NCBI GenBank assembly: GCA_027625915.1
Contig: JANTQA010000012.1
Location: forward strand, 1,953,001 to 2,017,000
Direction of reading: 5' to 3'
DNA: 64,000 nucleotides
Source: Anaeramoeba flamelloides
Lineage: Eukaryota; Metamonada; Anaeramoebidae
The translations under genes were made by a program, and so were the position numbers. Below, piece after piece: positions 1 through 13,916 of this stretch (positions within the stretch are counted from its first letter, which is position 1; each line of letters starts with the position of its first letter). The notes under the pieces were generated by a model. It was given only the letters and a program-made list of their open reading frames with translations, searched no databases and had not been told where the DNA came from.

Positions 1-640
1 TAATTTATAAAACTGAAGCAAAAATTGATCTCGCTAGATTAAAAAATATACCGAAGAAAATATAAATTGATAGAAAAATTAGATTTCTTAAATTTAAAAA
101 AAATTAAAAAACAATACTAAATTTTCGAAAATTGGAAAATGAAAATATTAATTGGCACACTAAGGGATTAAAATTATTAGATTTAGAATTAAAAGTTTTT
201 TGATTAACCAAATTGGAAAATTCACCTAGTTGGAAAGTTCAACAATATCTAAAAATTATAAAACAACAAAATTGCAATTTCAAACAACAAAAAATATTTA
301 AACTGGAAAGCTTCAAAAAACAATTCTAAAATTTCGAAATTTTACTAATTGTTTAAATAGGTACTCTTATGTAACAAGTAAAAATAAAAATAAAAATTGT
401 GATTTATGTAAAGAAAAGTTAAATATTGATATCATTGAAGATTTCGATCATTTTTTTATGGGACTGTCCGGCCTATAAAATAAATCGAAAAATCTGGATA
501 TCTGAATTTTTTGAAAAAATTAAAAAATTAATAATATCGGAGATATTATTAATAAAAAGAATTCATCATATATATTATCATTAGTAAGTGATAATAAAAT
601 TTGTGATTCTTTAACAAAATTTCTAAAAAAAGTTTAGAAA
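1..640 (+). mobile_element. LINE (non-LTR retrotransposon) 3' fragment, degenerate
   Basis: This is the C-terminal end of a non-LTR retrotransposon polyprotein, cut by the window edge. Around 390-600 the plus strand reads a zinc-knuckle-like module: CDLC, about 18 residues later DHFLWDCPAY, then RKIWISEFF. This C-x2-C...H-x4-C arrangement is typical of LINE C-termini. The reading needs one frame change at the T run near 455, and stops occur upstream, so the copy is dead. Further upstream, WHTKGLKLLDLELKVF and KLENSPSWKVQQYLKII can be read. The same module recurs at 13.1-13.5 kb and in altered form at 50.4 kb. The LINE assignment follows from the motif and the repeated copies; the clade is not resolved. 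Confidence 0.65.
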
Positions 641-998
641 TTAGGGCACACAGGAGAAAAGCAATTTTCTCTCTTCAAAAATAAAAAAAAAAAAAAAAAA
701 AAAAGTATAAAATTTTAATCTAAAAAAATTTTGATTTAATGTTAAATTAATTTTTTTCCATTTTTTAATTTCCCCAAAAAATAAGAAAATTAATGTAATC
801 TTAACAATGGATTTATGATTCAAAAAGGGTTGTTACAATGAATATATTGAGTATGTTCAAGAAATTGGTCACAAGAGGGTTAGAAAGGTTTGTTGAAGAA
901 AAAGAGGGGTTGAAAAAAATTCCATTGAAATGCTTTTATCACATATTGTTGTTCCATATATCTATAAATAAAAAACTATCTAATTTTTACAAATTTTC

Positions 999-1437
999 CA
1001 TCTGGACAAAAAAGTGAAACAGGAAAAAAAAAATTTAACATATTTTTTAATTGGAAAACTTGACTGAAAGACAAGAAATCACAAAAACCTGAAAATTCAA
1101 AACAAGAACCATTAATAAAAGAAAAAATAAATGATACAAGGCAAAATGGAGGATTAAACACAATAACACTTTTTTAACGCTCTCTTTTGGTAAGGGTTCT
1201 TCTTTGATTGATCTATTATTAAAAATTTCTTAAAAAATTGAACTTTTTTTGAGATCTCCTAAACCATTTCTTGGATTTTGATAAAAAAGGGGATTTATTT
1301 TTTTTTTATTGGTTTGATTGAAAATAATATAATGAATTATTCTTTGAAGTTAATTTTTTTTCTTCTATTAGTTGATTTTACTTTTCTTTTTTATAAGGTT
1401 TCCAATTAAAAATCTGTGTTGAACTTTTTTTTCTATT
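999..1437. mobile_element. Degraded copy of the TAA-flanked MITE family
   Basis: The left end carries AAAAAAGTGAAACAGG, followed by TTTTTAATTGGAAAACTTGACTG. The right end carries TTGATTTTACTTTTC and TCCAATTAAAAATCTGTG in inverted orientation. The interior (TTTGATTGATCTATTATTAAAAATT) matches the element at 35.1-35.5 kb. Compared with the intact copy at 47.4 kb, the termini are eroded and no target-site duplication can be read. The open frames inside are by-products of AT-rich sequence. Confidence 0.55.
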
Positions 1438-1589
1438 TCAGTTTTTTTTTACCATTGGCTAATTTTCATAGGATCACTGAATGCGAAATTCCTCAGAACC
1501 TTTCCCACAGTACCCTTCAATCCAATTTGTCTTGAAAATGGCAATAGATTTTTTCAGAAAAACCAATACAAAAAAAAAAAAAATGTCAC

Positions 1590-1779
1590 ATTATTAGACC
1601 AAATATTTTTGGTATATTTGATAATGGAAATTTTATTCAAATATCAAATAGAGTAAACTCTACTATCGAAAGTATTGTTAGGGAACTTTTTTTCCAAGAA
1701 AACACAAAAAGAATAAAAAGGACCAAAAAATCTCAGAGAAAAAAACAAATCTTGGTAAAGTATTATTATTATTTGTAGA
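1590..1779 (+). pseudogene. Possible choline/ethanolamine kinase-like fragment
   Basis: From 1593 an open stretch of about 60 codons reads IRPNIFGIFDNGNFIQ, then SNRVNSTIESI, and ends in a Lys-rich tail at a TAG. The first part resembles the choline/ethanolamine kinase segment GPKLYGIF-NGR-E-FI-SR. There is no ATG, no neighbouring exon and no catalytic motif, so at most this is a relic. A short similar stretch (DINRPKIFFGSI) occurs on the minus strand near 18.93-18.97 kb, which could instead mean a non-coding dispersed repeat. The family assignment is weak. Confidence 0.25.
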
Positions 1780-2033
1780 GACGTTGGAACAATTAAAGTA
1801 GCCCAAGGATCAAAAATCATAAACATTGCGATCTTTTAAACTTAGTGTTGTTTATTGTGAATGTTTGAAATGATCATTATTTTTCATGTAAGAAAATTGT
1901 GATTGCTTTTCTTTTTTATTATCAGGTTTCTTAAAAGGGGTGTTTGAGTTTAGGTATCTAAAAATTTCCTTTGAGGGTTTTTAATTAAAAAATACAGTCA
2001 GCTGACTTTTTATCCCGCAAGGTAAGATCATGC

Positions 2034-2618
2034 ATAAGGTACAAAATAATGAATTTACTGCAAAATTCAACAAATTACTGAAATGTTTTTAAAATATCGT
2101 TTTTTTTTTTACAATTTTTTACTCTTCTTGAAAGAAAGAATTTTATTGTGGTAAATTCAAAGAAACTTTGGAAAAGTGTTGATTTTTGAAATTTCGATTT
2201 AAATGAAATGGTTAGAAATTGATTTTGTGGGTTTATAAAAAGACGATTGATGAAAAATTGTTTTAATATTTTTATGAATGTAACAGTAAGTAACAAAAAA
2301 AACAAGTACACAGAAAAAAAGATAGTTCATAAAAACGCACAACCTTTTTTTTTTCAACCCAAACAATAATCCAAAAAAAAATTAATGTTCCTCTAATTGA
2401 AAAACTGTGCCTTAAGGACCTAGTCTCTATTATTTTTTTTTGACCAATTTCTAAATAAGGGTTTATTATCTAGAAATATATTTAATATTGAAAATAAACT
2501 GGGTTTTTCAAATCTTAGTAATTGGCAAATAATTTTCTCAATCTCTATTAAATTTAGGTAAAACAATTTAATAGAGATTAGTCCCTTAAAAAAAAAATTT
2601 ATTTATTTTGTACCTTAT
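2034..2618. mobile_element. Element with perfect 16-bp terminal inverted repeats
   Basis: ATAAGGTACAAAATAA at 2034-2049 is repeated exactly in inverted orientation at 2603-2618. The 585-bp interval is absent from the related locus at 39.1 kb and contains the TTAA-flanked element at 2412-2589, so a nested insertion is likely. No transposase is encoded. The outer boundary is uncertain because the segment missing at 39 kb is about 40 bp longer on each side. Confidence 0.5.
2412..2589. mobile_element. TTAA-flanked MITE, copy 1
   Basis: The element is bounded by TTAA on both sides (2412-2415 and 2586-2589). Its ends are inverted repeats: GGACCTAGTCTCTATTA on the left and AATAGAGATTAGTCCC on the right. 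The interior matches the copy at 56.0-56.2 kb (AAATAAGG, TATCTAGAAATA, AATAAAC in the same order). TTAA duplications are characteristic of piggyBac-type transposition. No coding capacity; a non-autonomous element. Confidence 0.7.
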
Positions 2619-3173
2619 TTGGTCCATTAGTGTGTGAGTGAAAAAGGTATAGTTCTGGACCAATAAAATGATTTTTTGATCCTAATTTGGGAATATATCC
2701 GATGAACCTTACTTCACAATTTAAATGAGACTGGATCAAAAAGTTTTAAGACGACTTGGTAAATTGCGACATAATCCTTAATTTCTGAAAAAAATAATTT
2801 TTTATTTGTATAAAATTCAAGGGATCGGTGGTGTAACAAACTTTTTACAAGTTGTTTCTTCTCAAAAAGAAAGATTCAAGAAAGTGACCAAAAATTTTTT
2901 ATTTTCTGGGGGTTATGAAATATAAAATAAAAGTTATTTTTGTTTTTAAACCTTTTTCTTTTCTTTTTGAAACAGATTTTTGTCTTTTTGTTGTTGATTA
3001 CTGGTTTGTAAAATTTTAAAATGTCTTACACAATCACTAAGGTGAATTTTCCTCAATAAAAGTTTTTTATTTTTGAAATTATATTTTGTAATAATTCTTT
3101 GTTCTAAATTGATTCGATCATCCCAAAAAGATGGGAAAAAAAAACAACAAATAAAAAGCAGAAGGGTTTATCA

Positions 3174-6048
<2,875 letters not shown>

Positions 6049-6248
6049 TACTGTCAGTTCCACTTTTAAGGCACAAACTTTCAACGAAATTTAAGGCACA
6101 CAAAAAATCTCAAATTAAGGTACAAAATTCAGATTCTAGTAAAATAAATTGTAAAAAAAAAAATTACAAATTTTGTGCCTTAATTTGAGATTTTTTTGTG
6201 CCTTAAATTTCGTTGAAAGTTTGTGCCTTAAAAGTGGAACTGACTGTA
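6049..6248. mobile_element. TA-flanked foldback MITE (Tc1/mariner-like), copy 1
   Basis: This is a nearly complete palindrome. The right end reads AAGTGGAACTGACTGTA and the left end is its inverted match (TACTGTCAGTTCCACTT), each bounded by TA. Subterminal motifs AAGGCACAAACTTTCAACG and AAATCTCAAATTAAGG are mirrored on the other arm. A CAGT-type end next to a TA duplication suggests Tc1/mariner-type mobilisation. No ORF. Four further copies lie in the window. Confidence 0.8.
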
Positions 6249-6639
6249 TTAATATTAACGAGGAATTGTATAGTATGAAGAAGAAAGGTATTTTTAGTTC
6301 AAGGTGTCAGTAAACAGTATTTACAAAAAAGATTCTTAAAGATTTATTAGTAAATTCCAAAAAAAAATATTTATCACATGTCGGAATTGGAAAAAGTAGT
6401 AAAAATGAATTATTAGACCAGACTTGATTGGAATGATTTTTTTAGAAATAAATTGATGTTTGTAAAAGTTTAAATTCATTTTTCTCGTTTTTCAAAATTC
6501 AAAATGAACTTAATCCCAAATTATTTCAAAAACAATTATAAATACCTTCTAAAAATTTTAAAATACTTAAAATAAAAAATAGGCAAAAGAAAACTCATTT
6601 TATTATATTTTTCCAAACCTAATATAAAACCACATTTAA

Positions 6640-6920
6640 GTTACATATTATTAATGTTTTTATAAGTAATTATTTTCATCCAAATAAAAGAAAAAAATAG
6701 AAAACGGAAAATTAAAACGAGAGTGTATCTAAAAGAATGAAACGAGCTGAACAAAAAATGGATTGCTAAATTTGTTGAAATTTCACCAACAATTGTTGAT
6801 CGTTCAAATGTTACGATACTATCTATCAATAATATGTATTTGATTTTCCAATTTAAAAAACTCAACACAAACATTCTATCAATTATCGAAAAAAAATCCA
6901 GATCTAACAAAACAGATTAC
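6640..6920 (+). repeat. Partial copy of the 535-bp TAAAC-ended repeat
   Basis: The plus strand contains AAATTTGTTGAAATTTC, GTTGATCGTTCAAATG, then AACTCAACAC and CAGATTACGTAACTGG. These parallel AAATTTGTTGAAATTC, TTGATCGATCAAATG and CAAATTACGTAATTC in the copy at 44.8-45.0 kb. The ends are missing. The open frames across it are not conserved between copies. Confidence 0.5.
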
Positions 6921-9525
6921 GTAACTGGAAAAAAGGAAATCAAAACAAAATAAAAAAAGGTCAAAAAATGACGAAATAGTTTGTAAAATCAATAATTATT
7001 TTTAAATTGGGTGTAAAGCGGAATAATTCTATTCTTTCAATCATTAAAAATGGGTCCAAATTTTTGGAATTTAGTTTATATTATCTTTTGAGAAGAAAGA
7101 AATTTAATACTCTAAATATAAAGTTTATTTAAATATTTGTTAAAAATAAATTATGGTGTTTTGAATATATCAATTTCTAAAAATATATGTATAATGCCTC
7201 ATAATAATTAAGAAAAAAATATCCATATTAATTATAATCGAAAGTCAATAAAAATCTATAATTATTCCAAAGATTAAATCCCAATGATTATCAAGCTTTA
7301 AATGGTTGAATAAGACATGTGTTTTTTTTTTATTTATTTTCGAAATAGGACAAGATAAAATTCCAAAACTTGTCTAGATACTGATGTATATATATTTTTC
7401 TATTTTAAAAATTATTAAAATATTGATTTTTTCAGATAATTCTCAAAAATTGGTATTAGCTTTTCAAACAATGATTGTAAAATAAATATGTTTTTGTTTA
7501 TTTTTGAATGCTAAAAAGATAAAAACATATCATTTATTACAATATAAATTGTGGGGGTTGTGTTGGTTATAATTACTATTTTTCTTTGGTATTTATTAAA
7601 GAAGATGATTTAATAAGAGAAATTATGGTAACTGATTTTAATTTAAAACTCTATATAATATTGATAGAAAAGAATAATATGGGAATTTCTTGAGATTATT
7701 GGAAGTAATCAAATTGTCCATAAAATGCCATTTTTAGTAAAAATGAAAATTATATAGTTCTATACTAACATTAAATCTGAATCATTATAAATTTTCTAGG
7801 TAATTTAAAATATTATTAAGAAATATATTTTTTTTACAAGTATTAAATATTCAAAAGCTAATCAAAGACAAAATAGTAAATTATGTGGGGTTGGTTTTTT
7901 ATTGGTTAATAAAATTATCAATATAACTTGAGGAGTGTTAAACGGAAAAAAATATTATCAAATCAATTATAAGATTTTCTTTTTAGCTTAAAAAAAAGTG
8001 AAAGAAAGTTATTTTCGAATTCAAATCTGTTTTTGGATTGGTTAGGTGGGTTTTAAAAAGTGTATTAGTCATATAGGATTTTTTCAAAGTATTGGTTGGT
8101 CTTTTTTTGCTATTAAAGTTTTTTTCAGGGGATTTTTTTCTGGGAATTACAAGAAATAAATTTAAAATTTGTTCAGAAAAAAAAATCCCTCAAAATTTTC
8201 TTTTTTAATTTTCTAGTAAAAGAAAAAAAAAGGAAATTATTTTTAATTTTTTTTTTTTCTTCGACAATCAAAAAGTAAAAAATAAAAAAAAATATAGCCA
8301 AAGTAATCAAAAATGATTTTTACTTGAAAAATGTGAAAAGATAAGATAAAGATTGATAATCCCTGAAACAGTAAAAAAAAAAAAAAGTGTCTTATATTAG
8401 GTGTGATGAAATGTTACTTTGGTTCTCAGATGACCACTCTTATACTTCATTTGAGTTTTAATATTGTTCAGAAAAAAAAATATATTGGCAAGAATTATCT
8501 TATTAAAAATAAAAAAAAAATTTCTTTGTTTGACGTGAATAATTTTATAAAAAAATTAATATTTACATTTTTTTTCTCAAGTATTATTTTCTTCACTAAA
8601 TTATTTAATTTTTATCTCTCTTTTTCAAGTAACTATTCAAGTATTTTGAAAAAATAAGGCTAAGTATAAGAACACTTTGAAATCAGAAGGGTATTCAATA
8701 GAAGTGAAATTTTGCTTCAAATTTGACATTTTTTTGGGGACTAGAGATCCCATATAATATTACTTTTTTTGTAGATCTCAAAAATAAAGATTCAATTTGT
8801 TTTATTTGATAACTAATGGTGATGTAGAAAATAAATAAACAGAATAAAAAAAAAAAATTATAAATTTATTACAATATTAATTTTTTATGAAAATTTTAAA
8901 AAGCTAAATAAATAATAAATTTGATTTCTCAAACAGGTCTCCAATTATTGAAAAATGGTAATTAGAAATATTATTTTTGTAGTATAACATTTTCCAGTAT
9001 TATTCGGGTTAATGAATTAAAATTAAATTTGATAATGATCACAACAAAAAAAATAATATTTATAAAAAATATAAATTGTGAATTGTTGTTTAAAAGAGTG
9101 AAGGGGAGGGATGATAATATATATCTGAAAATGGGTTACAGAATGCATTTTAAACATTGGTTGTGGAACAAAAATAACTATTGTTATTTCAGTTTTTTTT
9201 TAAAATAGTGCAGTTTCTTCATTCAAATATAAAATCAAAAATTGGTTACAACAGTAAATAATTTGGAAATTAATATATCCCTAAATAATTTTTTTTTTTT
9301 TTTATTTAAAAAACTGCTTTTTTTTTTTTATTTTTTGAATTTAATGTAATTATACAAAAATCAAGAACACCTCTGATGATAAAATATCCGAATCTATTTC
9401 GATAGATATAAATATCTTGCCAAAAATTGTAAAATTTGATATTTTTTTAAAAAAATTTACATTAAAAATACTCAATTTTTTTGAGAAATTTCTATCAAAA
9501 AACAAGATTTAAGAATTTAAGGTAT
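6921..9525. other. Gene-free AT-rich stretch
   Basis: No gene, RNA or intact repeat was recognised. There are several A/T runs of 10-15 bases and a short open frame at 8403-8657 whose composition (Phe, Lys, Ile, Ser) is that of random AT-rich DNA. Confidence 0.4.
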
Positions 9526-10749
9526 CTAATTATTTTCAGAACCAAATTTAATTTGACGGAGATTTTTTGGTTTTACAGCAACTTTACAATTTGGGCATTT
9601 CTTTTGGTGTTTTAGCCATTCTGAAATACACTCCCGGTGGAAAACATGTCCACACGGTGTCGAAACACCTTCACTGTTCACACGTTCTAAACAAACAGTA
9701 CATGTTGGTGGCTTAAAATTAAGAGAGGCTTTTTTTTGAGATTTTTTCATGAATTTTTGTTGTCTTTTGAATTTTAAATTTTCTTTTTCAAGCAGTATTT
9801 GGTGCTTGATGTCGTTGTTTGTTTCTAAATTTTTATCCAAGTCATTAAATAATTCGTCCATTACGGACAATGGGTTTATGTCATCTAAATTTTGTTTGTT
9901 TTTGTTTGTTGATTTTTTTTTCTTATGGGATTTTTTTTTTAATTTTTTCTTCCTTTTATGTTTTCTTTTTCTTGAATTTCTTTCGTTTTGGATTTTGTGT
10001 TTTCTTTTGTCCTTGTTTTTCTTTTTCTTTTCCTTTTCCTTTTCCTTTTCTTTTTCTTGTTCTTTTTCTTGTTCTTGTTCTTTTTCTTTTTTGTTTTTCT
10101 TTTCTTTTTCTTGTTCTTTTTCCTTTTTCTTTTCTTTTTCCTTTTTCTTTTCTTTTTCTTTTTCCTTTTTTTTCTTTTTCCTTTTTTTTTGATTTTGTTC
10201 TTTTTTGTTTTTCTTTTCTTTTTCCTTTCTTTTTCCGATCTCTTTTGGTTTTACTTCTTGTTTTTCTTTTTTCTTTTCTTCTTCAATAATGGTGTCACCA
10301 TTATCTATGTTTTCAATTTCGCTTTCGGTTTCGTTTTCTTGATTGTTTGTTGCTTGTTTCTTGTATTTTGAAATTCTTAATTCATTTCTTGTATTTAATT
10401 TTCGTTTTTTTGAAGTGTTTGATTCAATTTCAGGATCAATACCAATAATTTCATTATTTGCATTGTTTTTCTGTTGCGTTGCAGACCTTAGCTTTTTTGT
10501 ATTGCTTGAGCGTATAAAATCTTCTTCTTCACTAATGGGTGAACTTAAGGCATAGTCTGAATATTTATCATCATCATCGTCACTTGATGAGCTTGGGCTC
10601 TCACTTGGCAAATCGATTATTTCAATTTTTGCTGATGGGTTTTATAGTTTCGTTTGAATAAGTTCCAAATGGAATTTAGATCAACACATATTACAGAAGC
10701 GAAAAAATTAAAATAACAAACCTTTATTTTTCTTTTTTTGTTTTGGCAT
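9526..10749 (-). CDS. RING-H2 protein with N-terminal SIM-like motif (probable E3 ubiquitin ligase)
   Basis: Two exons give about 377 residues: 10749-10722 (MPKQKKKNK) and 10631-9526, with a 90-bp intron (donor GTTTGT, acceptor CAG) and matching phase. The C-terminus holds a RING-H2 finger: C320-x2-C323, C336-G-H338, H341, C344, then C355-x2-C358, with STPCGHVFHRECISEW between. RING fingers of this type bind an E2 and transfer ubiquitin. Residues 12-17 read IEIIDL followed by a Ser/Asp run (SPSSSSDDDDD), the form of a phospho-regulated SUMO-interaction motif. The middle, about residues 120-260, is a Lys/Glu low-complexity tract, so the protein is probably nuclear. SIM plus C-terminal RING is the architecture of SUMO-targeted ligases such as RNF4/Slx8, but that role is inference. 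Starting at the internal TTG at 10611 would lose the motif. Confidence 0.82.
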
Positions 10750-12189
10750 TATTTGGTTAAAAGATAGTCTGAAGAAAAAGTTAAATTTTCGGATGGTTTT
10801 AAAAAAATGAATAAAGTTATGAGTTTTTGAAAACTAATTTAAGAATTGTTTGATGTGGTTTTCAAATATAAAGTGGTTTTACCTTAATTTAAAGATTCTT
10901 TAAATCTCTTTCAAGTAAAATATTTTGTTTAAAAAATTGATTTATTTTTTATTAAAGTTCTTTGGTTTCAAACAATTCTCTTTTTTGAAAAGTGAAATAA
11001 AAGAAATGGTGTGTCCAAAATGGAATTTAAAACAATGAAAAATATATTTTTTGATTTTTTTACTCATTTCCAGATCTCTCTTATTCGTGTAAAACTATTA
11101 AATAGTACTCTAAATTTTCTACAAGATTTTAAGGTAGACTAAGTTTGTGACAACAATGGTGACAAAATGTTCAATTCTTTTCATTTAGAAAATACGAACA
11201 CATATTTACATAACTGGAAAAGATTTAAATTCCATGAATGGGTGGAAGAATTTTTGATTTAGGTATGTTATTTAATTGTTCTGTAAAAAAATTGTCAAAT
11301 TGGTTTTAATTTCAAAATGATTGTTCAAGGGAAAATTTTTAACTTTTTTTTACACATTGTTCACTGATCAATGAAGGTAGTGGAATTTGAAATTCCTCAA
11401 TCTTGATTAACACCTATTGCTAAAATCTTAAAGTGAATTAAAAATAAATGAAAAAAGAATAGCATCAAAAAATCCCAAAAAAAAATCACTCATACGAATG
11501 TTTATAATTAAAATCTCAAATTAGGATAAATTGTGTCTGCTCGAATTTTAGTTCAAGGAATTGTTTTGGATTATTTTTTTATTTTACTTCTCAATATGAT
11601 TTTATGGCTTTGTTTTTGATTTAAAATGAACAAAAAAAGGCCTTAAAAATATATGAAAACGAGAACATTTGCTATTATTTTACATTTAAAATTAATTTGT
11701 CAATTTTTTTCCAGTTTGGTACATTTCCTTTTTTAAGATGTTTTAGAATAATTATAAAATATTTCGAGTTTTTCTAATTGTGATCTGTAGGGGGGGTATC
11801 AAAAAAGTATCACTGTTCATGAAAAATCACAATTTCTACAAAAAAACATGAAAAATTCAAAAATAATTTTTGGGTGATCACGATCATTAAAAAATTTTTT
11901 TAAAAAAAATTAAATAGATGCTAATTTTGGCTGTTTGAATTACTTTAATTATAATAAACATTATTGGTTAATAAAAAAATCTTTTGTTCAAAAAGTATTA
12001 AAGATATTTAACAATTTACGTTGAAAATTTTAATTTTCCAGGTTTTTTTTAGATTTTTTTTGAAATTTAATATTAAAAAATTTGAAAATTTTTATTTTTA
12101 CAAAGATAATAGGTCATTTTATTATATTTTAAAAGTGTTTTAAAATACAAATGGGTAACTTACAAATAGGGGATCAATTATTTTGGCAT
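10750..12189. other. Gene-free AT-rich stretch
   Basis: Nothing coding was recognised. About 30 bp near 11283 (AAAATTGTCAAATTGGTTTTAA) recur near 34.95 kb, suggesting another dispersed repeat that I could not delimit. Confidence 0.4.
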
Positions 12190-13470
12190 TTAAAGAATTA
12201 TTTGTTCTTTTCTCTAATAGAAAGAAATTATCAAGTTGAAAAAAATATATAGAATTATTCGAGATTTTGGAATGAAAACAAGTATAGATAAAACGAAAAA
12301 AAATACCAATCCAAAAAGAAAATTATATTTAGGAATATGACTAGACAAACAAATTGATCTAAATTTTAATCTTGGGTAAGTTAAAAATAATTTTAAAATA
12401 TTAATCAATATTTTACAACAAATGAAATTCACCAATGGGTTGAAATTTAATTTTTTTTAGAACGGTTCTACATAGTAAATGGATATGTGGGTTAAAAAAA
12501 ATATTTTTTTAAAAACAAAAAAACATCACAGCCCAATATATGTGTGGATAAATAAAATAAAAATAAGGTATTTTTATTACAAAATTGCTGCCCCCATAGA
12601 CTTATATATAAAACTTGTTCAAAAAACCGACTCAGTAAGAATGGCTATATACAAAGGGGGGTTTTTTCTAATTCAAAAATATATAATTTTTTGACTTTTT
12701 GCCAAAAAGATAATAATCTTAAATTTTAGATAATGGAAATTCCAAAGTGTTAACTGTTAAATAAACAGCTTGAAAGAGATAGAAATTGAATTTGTTAAAT
12801 ACCAACTTAAATGTTTAGAAAACTGCACCGGTTGTAAATGCCTCCATGTTTTCCAGTATTCGAAAGAATTGAGTAGAATCTTTGATCTTCGCCAATTATT
12901 TTAAATTTTTGAAAGTCCAGTCATCTGGTAATACTTGGCAACACTCCTCAAAAATATTTAAAACTAATTTCTATATTCAAAACATAATAATAGTCATATC
13001 TAGGTTTTACAGAATTCAAAATGGGTCAAGTAAAATCAGAGATTACACTCTATTTTTTTAAATTCTGGAATACCTAATACTAAACTATATTTAAAATTGA
13101 ACCCACCAACTTCAATTTGAAAATTCATAAAATTAATAGATTATTCAATAGATATTCTTATATTCTGAACATAGGCAAATCAAAATACTGTAAATTGTGC
13201 AAAAAATCAAAAAAATCAGATATCAATCAAGATCTAAATCATTTTCTATGAAATTGTCCCGCCTAAGAAAATTATCGTAAAATTTGGATATCTGAATTAA
13301 AAATTTTTTAATATTTCTAAGAGATTTAAAAATAATAATATTATCACTATTTTTGATATTATTAGAAAAGGTATTACATCTTATTTATTCGACATTATAT
13401 GTAATACATCTTTTTTGGTTCTTTAACAAAATTTATAAAGAAAAATTTAGGAATTTGGGTAAATAAGACG
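12190..13470 (+). mobile_element. Degenerate LINE copy: reverse-transcriptase C-part and 3' zinc-knuckle region
   Basis: The plus strand at 12226-12430 reads KEIIKLKKIYRIIRDFGMKT, then SIDKTK, then KLYLGI-stop-LDKQIDLNFNL and NNFKILINILQQMKFTNG. This is the order expected just after the catalytic box of a LINE reverse transcriptase. At 13130-13330 it reads LFNRYSYIL, YCKLCKK, DLNHFL-stop-NCPA and RKIWISEL, matching the LINE tail at 1-640. The middle holds a small hairpin repeat (about 12836-12960) that probably inserted later. Several stops make this a dead copy. Assignment rests on motif order and on the shared tail. Confidence 0.6.
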
Positions 13471-13639
13471 AATTAAAACATCATCTGTTAAAATATAAAA
13501 TACATTAAATTTATTTATTCTTTTGAATTGGAAAAATTATTTGTTTTTGATTTTTTGATTACTTTTTTTTTAATTTTCGAAATAAACTGAAATTTTATTT
13601 ACTTTTTCATTTATTCCAAAAAGTAAAAAAAAAAAAAAA

Positions 13640-13880
13640 AAAAGAGGTGGGTTTTCCAGAATTTAAAATAATTGGGTAAAATCTTTGATTTTTCTCTATT
13701 CTGTTGAATTACAGAAACCCTAGACAAAATGTGGGCACCCGAACACTTTAATTATGTTTTCAAGAATTTAAAAGAATGGAGTAAACTTAATAGGATTTTA
13801 CTCTGTTTTTTTTTTTTTTGAAATCTGGAAAAAATATGTTTTCCATGACACTTGGTATACACTTTCGTAAGGTTGTCTCG
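13640..13880. repeat. Small hairpin repeat copies
   Basis: Two adjacent units contain the pattern (TTCCAGAATTTAAAA, GTAAAATC, GATTTT, TCTATTCT) and (TTCAAGAATTTAAAAGAATGG, GGATTTTACTC, AAATCTGGAAAA). Each can fold on itself. The same core (AAAGAATTGAGTAAAATC and its complement) occurs near 12.87, 26.23, 42.42, 49.54 and 50.74 kb. Confidence 0.5.
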
Positions 13881-13916
13881 AACTCAAAAGAATAGAGATA
13901 ATTTAATAAGTTTTTA

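Larger units (their letters stand above)
1838..2960. repeat. Dispersed repeat shared with 38.98-39.33 kb, interrupted
   Basis: The flank 1838-1995 (CTTAGTGTTGTTTATTGTGA onward) matches 38983-39135. The part from about 2662 to 2960 (TAAAATGATTTTTTGATCCTAAT onward) matches 39137-39330 in the same orientation. At 39.1 kb the two parts are directly adjacent. Here they are separated by about 670 bp containing nested inverted-repeat elements, so the 39-kb copy looks like an unoccupied version of the site. Confidence 0.55.

Noticed and set aside
8403-8657. 84-codon plus-strand frame
   Set aside because: Composition is that of random AT-rich DNA, with no motif or splice context.
9749-10371. Several plus-strand open frames rich in Phe/Leu/Ser
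   Set aside because: They are antisense to the Lys/Glu tract of the RING protein; long TTC/TTT runs stay open in all frames without being genes.
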